Of a stretch of DNA of 64,000 bases, positions 59,765-64,000 are shown in pieces. Position 1 is the first letter of the stretch. Each line of letters begins with the position of its first letter. The stretch is from Tipula vernalis (lineage: Eukaryota; Arthropoda; Insecta; Diptera; Tipulidae). Position numbers and translations under genes: made by a program. The stretch is taken from contig OY282558.1 of the NCBI GenBank assembly GCA_958295665.1, positions 460,076,995 to 460,140,994 of the forward strand. The letters run 5' to 3'. Below the pieces are notes generated by a model. The model worked only from the letters and a program-made list of their open reading frames with translations, was not told the origin of the DNA and searched no databases.

Positions 59765-62700
59765 ATACAGGTCCCGAAACCTATCGTTAGAGGTATCAAG
59801 AACCACAATCGGAGCACAATTGCCGATTTTGGATTTTTTTTGGCTTGAAATTTGCTGAATTATAGTAAGGCGATTTTCGAAATAATCGAATTTCCTCTTA
59901 AATGTATGGAAATAATCAAGCAATCTAAATGTGCATTGGGACGACAAATACAGGTCCCGAAACCTATCGTTAGAGCTATCAAGAACCACAATCGGAGCAC
60001 AATTGCCGATTTTGGATTTTTTTTGGCTTGAAATTTGCTGAATTATAGTAAGGCGATTTTCGAAATAATCGAATTTCCTCTTAAATGTATGGAAATAATC
60101 AAGCAATCTAAATGTGCATTGGAACGACAAATACAGGTCCCGAAACCTATCGTTAGAGGTATCAAGAACCACAATCGGAGCACAATTGCCGATTTTGGAT
60201 TTTTTTTGGCTTGAAATTTGCTGAATTATAGTAAGGCGATTTTCGAAATAATCGAATTTCCTCTTAAATGTATGGAAATAATCAAGCAATCTAAATGTGC
60301 ATTGGGACGACAAATACAGGTCCCGAAACCTATCGTTAGAGGTATCAAGAACCACAATCGGAGCACAATTGCCGATTTTGGATTTTTTTTGGCTTGAAAT
60401 TTGCTGAATTATAGTAAGGCGATTTTCGAAATAATCGAATTTCCTCTTAAATGTATGGAAATAATCAAGCAATCTAAATGTGCATTGGGACGACAAATAC
60501 AGGTCCCGAAACCTATCGTTAGAGCTATCAAGAACCACAATCGGAGCACAATTGCCGATTTTGAATTTTTTTTGGCTTGAAATTTGCTGAATTATAGTAA
60601 GGCGATTTTCGAAATAATCGAATTTCCTCTTAAATGTATGGAAATAATCAAGCAATCTAAATGTGCATTGGAACGACAAATACAGGTCCCGAAACCTATC
60701 GTTAGAGCTATCAAGAACCACAATCGGAGCACAATTGCCGATTTTGGATTTTTTTTGGCTTGAAATTTGCTGAATTATAGTAAGGCGATTTTCGAAATAA
60801 TCGAATTTCCTCTTAAATGTATGGAAATAATCAAGCAATCTAAATGTGCATTGGAACGACAAATACAGGTCCCGAAACCTATCGTTAGAGGTATCAAGAA
60901 CCACAATCGGAGCACAATTGCCGATTTTGGATTTTTTTTGGCTTGAAATTTGCTGAATTATAGTAAGGCGATTTTCGAAATAATCGAATTTCCTCTTAAA
61001 TGTATGGAAATAATCAATCAATCTAAATGTGCATTGGAACGACAAATACAGGTTCCGAAACCTATCGTTAGAGGTATCAAGAACCACAATCGGAGCACAA
61101 TTGCCGATTTTGGATTTTTTTTGGCTTGAAATTTGCTGAATTATAGTAAGGCGATTTTCGAAATAATCGAATTTCCTCTTAAATGTATGGAAATAATCAA
61201 GCAATCTAAATGTGCATTGGGACGACAAATACAGGTCCCGAAACCTATCGTTAGAGCTATCAAGAACCACAATCGGAGCACAATTGCCGATTTTGAATTT
61301 TTTTTGGCTTGAAATTTGCTGAATTATAGTAAGGCGATTTTCGAAATAATCGAATTTCCTCTTGAATGTATGGAAATAATCAAGCAATCTAAATGTGCAT
61401 TGGAACGACAAATACAGGTCCCGAAACCTATCGTTAGAGGTATCAAGAACCACAATCGGAGCACAATTGCCGATTTTGGATTTTTTTTGGCTTGAAATTT
61501 GCTGAATTATAGTAAGGCGATTTTCGAAATAATCGAATTTCCTCTTAAATGTATGGAAATAATCAACCAATCTAAATGTGCATTGGAACGACAAATACAG
61601 GTTCCGAAACCTATCGTTAGAGGTATCAAGAACCACAATCGGAGCACAATTGCCGATTTTGGATTTTTTTTGGCTTGAAATTTGCTGAATTATAGTAAGG
61701 CGATTTTCGAAATAATCGAATTTTCTCTTAAATGTATGGAAATAATCAAGCAATCTAAATGTGCATTGGGATGACAAATACAGGTCCCGAAACCTATCGT
61801 TAGAGGTATCAAGAACCACAATCGGAGCACAATTGCCGATTTTGGATTTTTTTGGCTTGAATTTTGCTGAATTATAAGGCGATTTTCGAAATAATCGAAT
61901 TTCCTCTTAAATGTATGGAAATAATCAAGCAATCTAAATGTGCATTGGAATGACAAATACAGGTCCCGAAACCTATCGTTAGACAATCGGAGCACAATTG
62001 CCGATTTTGGATTTTTTTTGGCTTGAATTTTGCTGAATTATAAGGCGATTTTCGAAATAATCGAATTTCCTCTTAAATGTATGGAAATAATCAAGCAATC
62101 TAAATGTGCATTGGGACGACAAATACAGGTCCCGAAACCTATCGTTAGAGGTATCAAGAACCACAATCGGAGCACAATTGCCGATTTTGGATTTTTTTTG
62201 GCTTGAAATTTGCTGAATTATAGTAAGGCGATTTTCGAAATAATCGAATTTCCTCTTAAATGTATGGAAATAATCAAGCAATCTAAATGTGCATTGGAAC
62301 GACAAATACAGGTCCCGAAACCTATCGTTAGAGGTATCAAGAACCACAATCGGAGCACAATTGCCGATTTTGGATTTTTTTTGGCTTGAATTTTGCTGAA
62401 TTATAAGGCGATTTTCGAAATAATCGAATTTCCTCTTAAATGTATGGAAATAATCAAGCAATCTAAATGTGCATTGGGACGACAAATACAGGTCCCGAAA
62501 CCTATCGTTAGAGGTATCAAGAACCACAATCGGAGCACAATTGCCGATTTTGGATTTTTTTTGGCTTGAAATTTGCTGAAGTAAGTAAGGCGATTTTCGA
62601 AATAATCGAATTTTCTCTTAAATGTATGGAAATAATCAAGTAATCTAAATGTGCATTGGGATGACAAATACAGGTCCCGAAACCTATCGTTAGAGGTATC

Positions 62701-64000
62701 AAGAACTACAATCGGAGCACAATTGCCGATTTTGGATTTTTTTTGGCTTGAAATTTGCTGAATTATAGTAAGGCGATTTTCGAAAAAATCGAATTTCCTC
62801 TTAAATGTATGGAAATAATCAAGCGATCTAAATGTGCATTGGAACGACAAATACAGGTTCCGAAACCTATCGTTAGAGGTATCAAGAACCACAATCGGAG
62901 CACAATTGCCGATTTTGGATTTTTTTGGCTTGAAATTTGCTGAATTATAGTAAGGCGATTTTCGAAATAATCGAATTTCCTCTTAAATGTATGGAAATAA
63001 TCAAGCAATCTAAATGTGCATTGGGATGACAAATACAGGTCCCGAAACCTATCGTTAGAGCTATCAAGAACCACAATCGGAGCACAATTGCCGATTTTGG
63101 ATTTTTTTTGGCTTGAAATTTGCTGAATTATAGTAAGGCGATTTTCGAAATAATCGAATTTTCTCTTAAATGTATGGAAATAATCAAGCAATCTAAATGT
63201 GCATTGGGATGACAAATACAGGTCCCGAAACCTATCGTTAGAGGTATCAAGAACTACAATCGGAGCACAATTGCCGATTTTGGATTTTTTTTTGGCTTGA
63301 AATTTGCTGAATTATAGTAAGGCGATTTTCGAAATAATCGAATTTTCTCTTAAATGTATGGAAATAATCAAGCAATCTAAATGTGCATTGGGATGACAAA
63401 TACAGGTCCCGAAACCTATCGTTAGAGGTATCAAGAACTACAATCGGAGCACAATTGCCGATTTTGGATTTTTTTTGGCTTGAAATTTGCTGAATTATAG
63501 TAAGGCGATTTTCGAAATAATCGAATTTCCTCTTAAATGTATGGAAATAATCAAGCAATCTAAATGTGCATTGGAACGACAAATACAGGTTCCGAAACCT
63601 ATCGTTAGAGGTATCAAGAACCACAATCGGAGCACAATTGCCGATTTTGGATATTTTTTGGCTTGAAATTTGCTGAATTATAGTAAGGCGATTTTCGAAA
63701 TAATCGAATTTCCTCTTAAATGTATGGAAATAATCAAGCAATATAAATGTGCATTGGGACGACAAATACAGGTCCCGAAACCTATCGTTAGAGGTATCAA
63801 GAACCACAATCGGAGCACAATCGCCGATTTTGGATTTTTTTTTTGCTTGAAATTTGCTGAATTATAGTAAGGCGATTTTCGAAATAATCGAATTTCCTCT
63901 TAAATGTATGGAAATAATCAAGCAATCTAAATGTGCATTGGAACGACAAATACAGGTCCCGAAACCTATCGTTAGAGGTATCAAGAACCACAATCGGAGC
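59765..64000 (+). repeat. Satellite array, 183-bp monomer, about 23 copies, continuing past the window
   Basis: Spacing between successive ACGACAAATACAGG words is 183 bp (59941, 60124, 60307, 60490). Landmarks are TCCCGAAACCTATCGTTAG, GTATCAAGAACCACAATCGG and ATTATAGTAAGGCGATTTTC. Several monomers between 61,860 and 62,410 lose a TAG (TTATAAGGCG), and one at 61984 lacks about 14 bp. As 183 is 61 codons, a minus-strand frame runs open through 12 monomers (61819-59657). It is read as a by-product of the period, since 1-nt indels break it elsewhere in the array. Confidence 0.97.

Noticed and set aside
59657..61819. A 720-residue repeat protein gene on the minus strand
   Set aside because: The open frame follows from a 183-bp period without an in-frame stop. 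Neighbouring monomers carry 1-nt indels that break it, and the ends run out of the array into unrelated sequence.

Overview
The window reads as AT-rich eukaryotic, insect and most likely dipteran, nuclear DNA. It has GT-AG introns from 59 nt to 5.7 kb, tandem satellite arrays and many decayed insect-type retroelements. Fly affinity is inferred from one recognisable protein-coding gene, whose domain order, conserved blocks and 12 fibronectin repeats match the fly R3-type receptor tyrosine phosphatase Ptp10D. I cannot name the species.

Layout. 1-16283 is a tandem array of about 108 monomers of a 151-bp satellite. 16284-16565 holds divergent, longer relatives of that satellite. 16650-17520 is a less AT-rich island that looks like retroelement debris. 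18190-39435 (minus strand) is the Ptp10D homologue. I can place nine coding exons with matching intron phases, totalling 4602 nt (1533 codons plus stop): one FN3 exon, a split FN3, four FN3s, about one and a half FN3s, about four and a half FN3s, the transmembrane/juxtamembrane exon, the catalytic exon and a 32-nt terminal exon ending EGIAESGM. The exon carrying the start codon and signal peptide was not found. The last intron contains a candidate alternative exon (19571-20194) with an in-frame TGA followed by 190 further open codons of acidic tail. This is the most interesting coding observation here.

The large introns and the upstream region are a graveyard of broken mobile elements: a Penelope-like RT piece (18.8-19.1 kb), a Jockey-type non-LTR element (27.9-30.1 kb), an RNase H fragment of another non-LTR element (32.5-33.1 kb), a BEL/Pao RT piece (34.7-35.1 kb), a non-LTR RT on the minus strand (47.4-48.4 kb) and a gypsy-type RT piece (55.5-55.8 kb). 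There are also foldback or MITE-like inverted repeats near 20.9, 37.6-38.3 and 46.9-47.2 kb. From 59765 to the window end lies a second satellite with a 183-bp monomer, in the same orientation as the left array and related to it.

The gene encodes a cell-surface phosphatase: a 12-repeat adhesive ectodomain, one membrane pass and one intracellular phosphatase domain with an intact catalytic loop. Nothing else in the window looks like a functional cellular gene. No tRNA, rRNA or CRISPR-like locus was seen.
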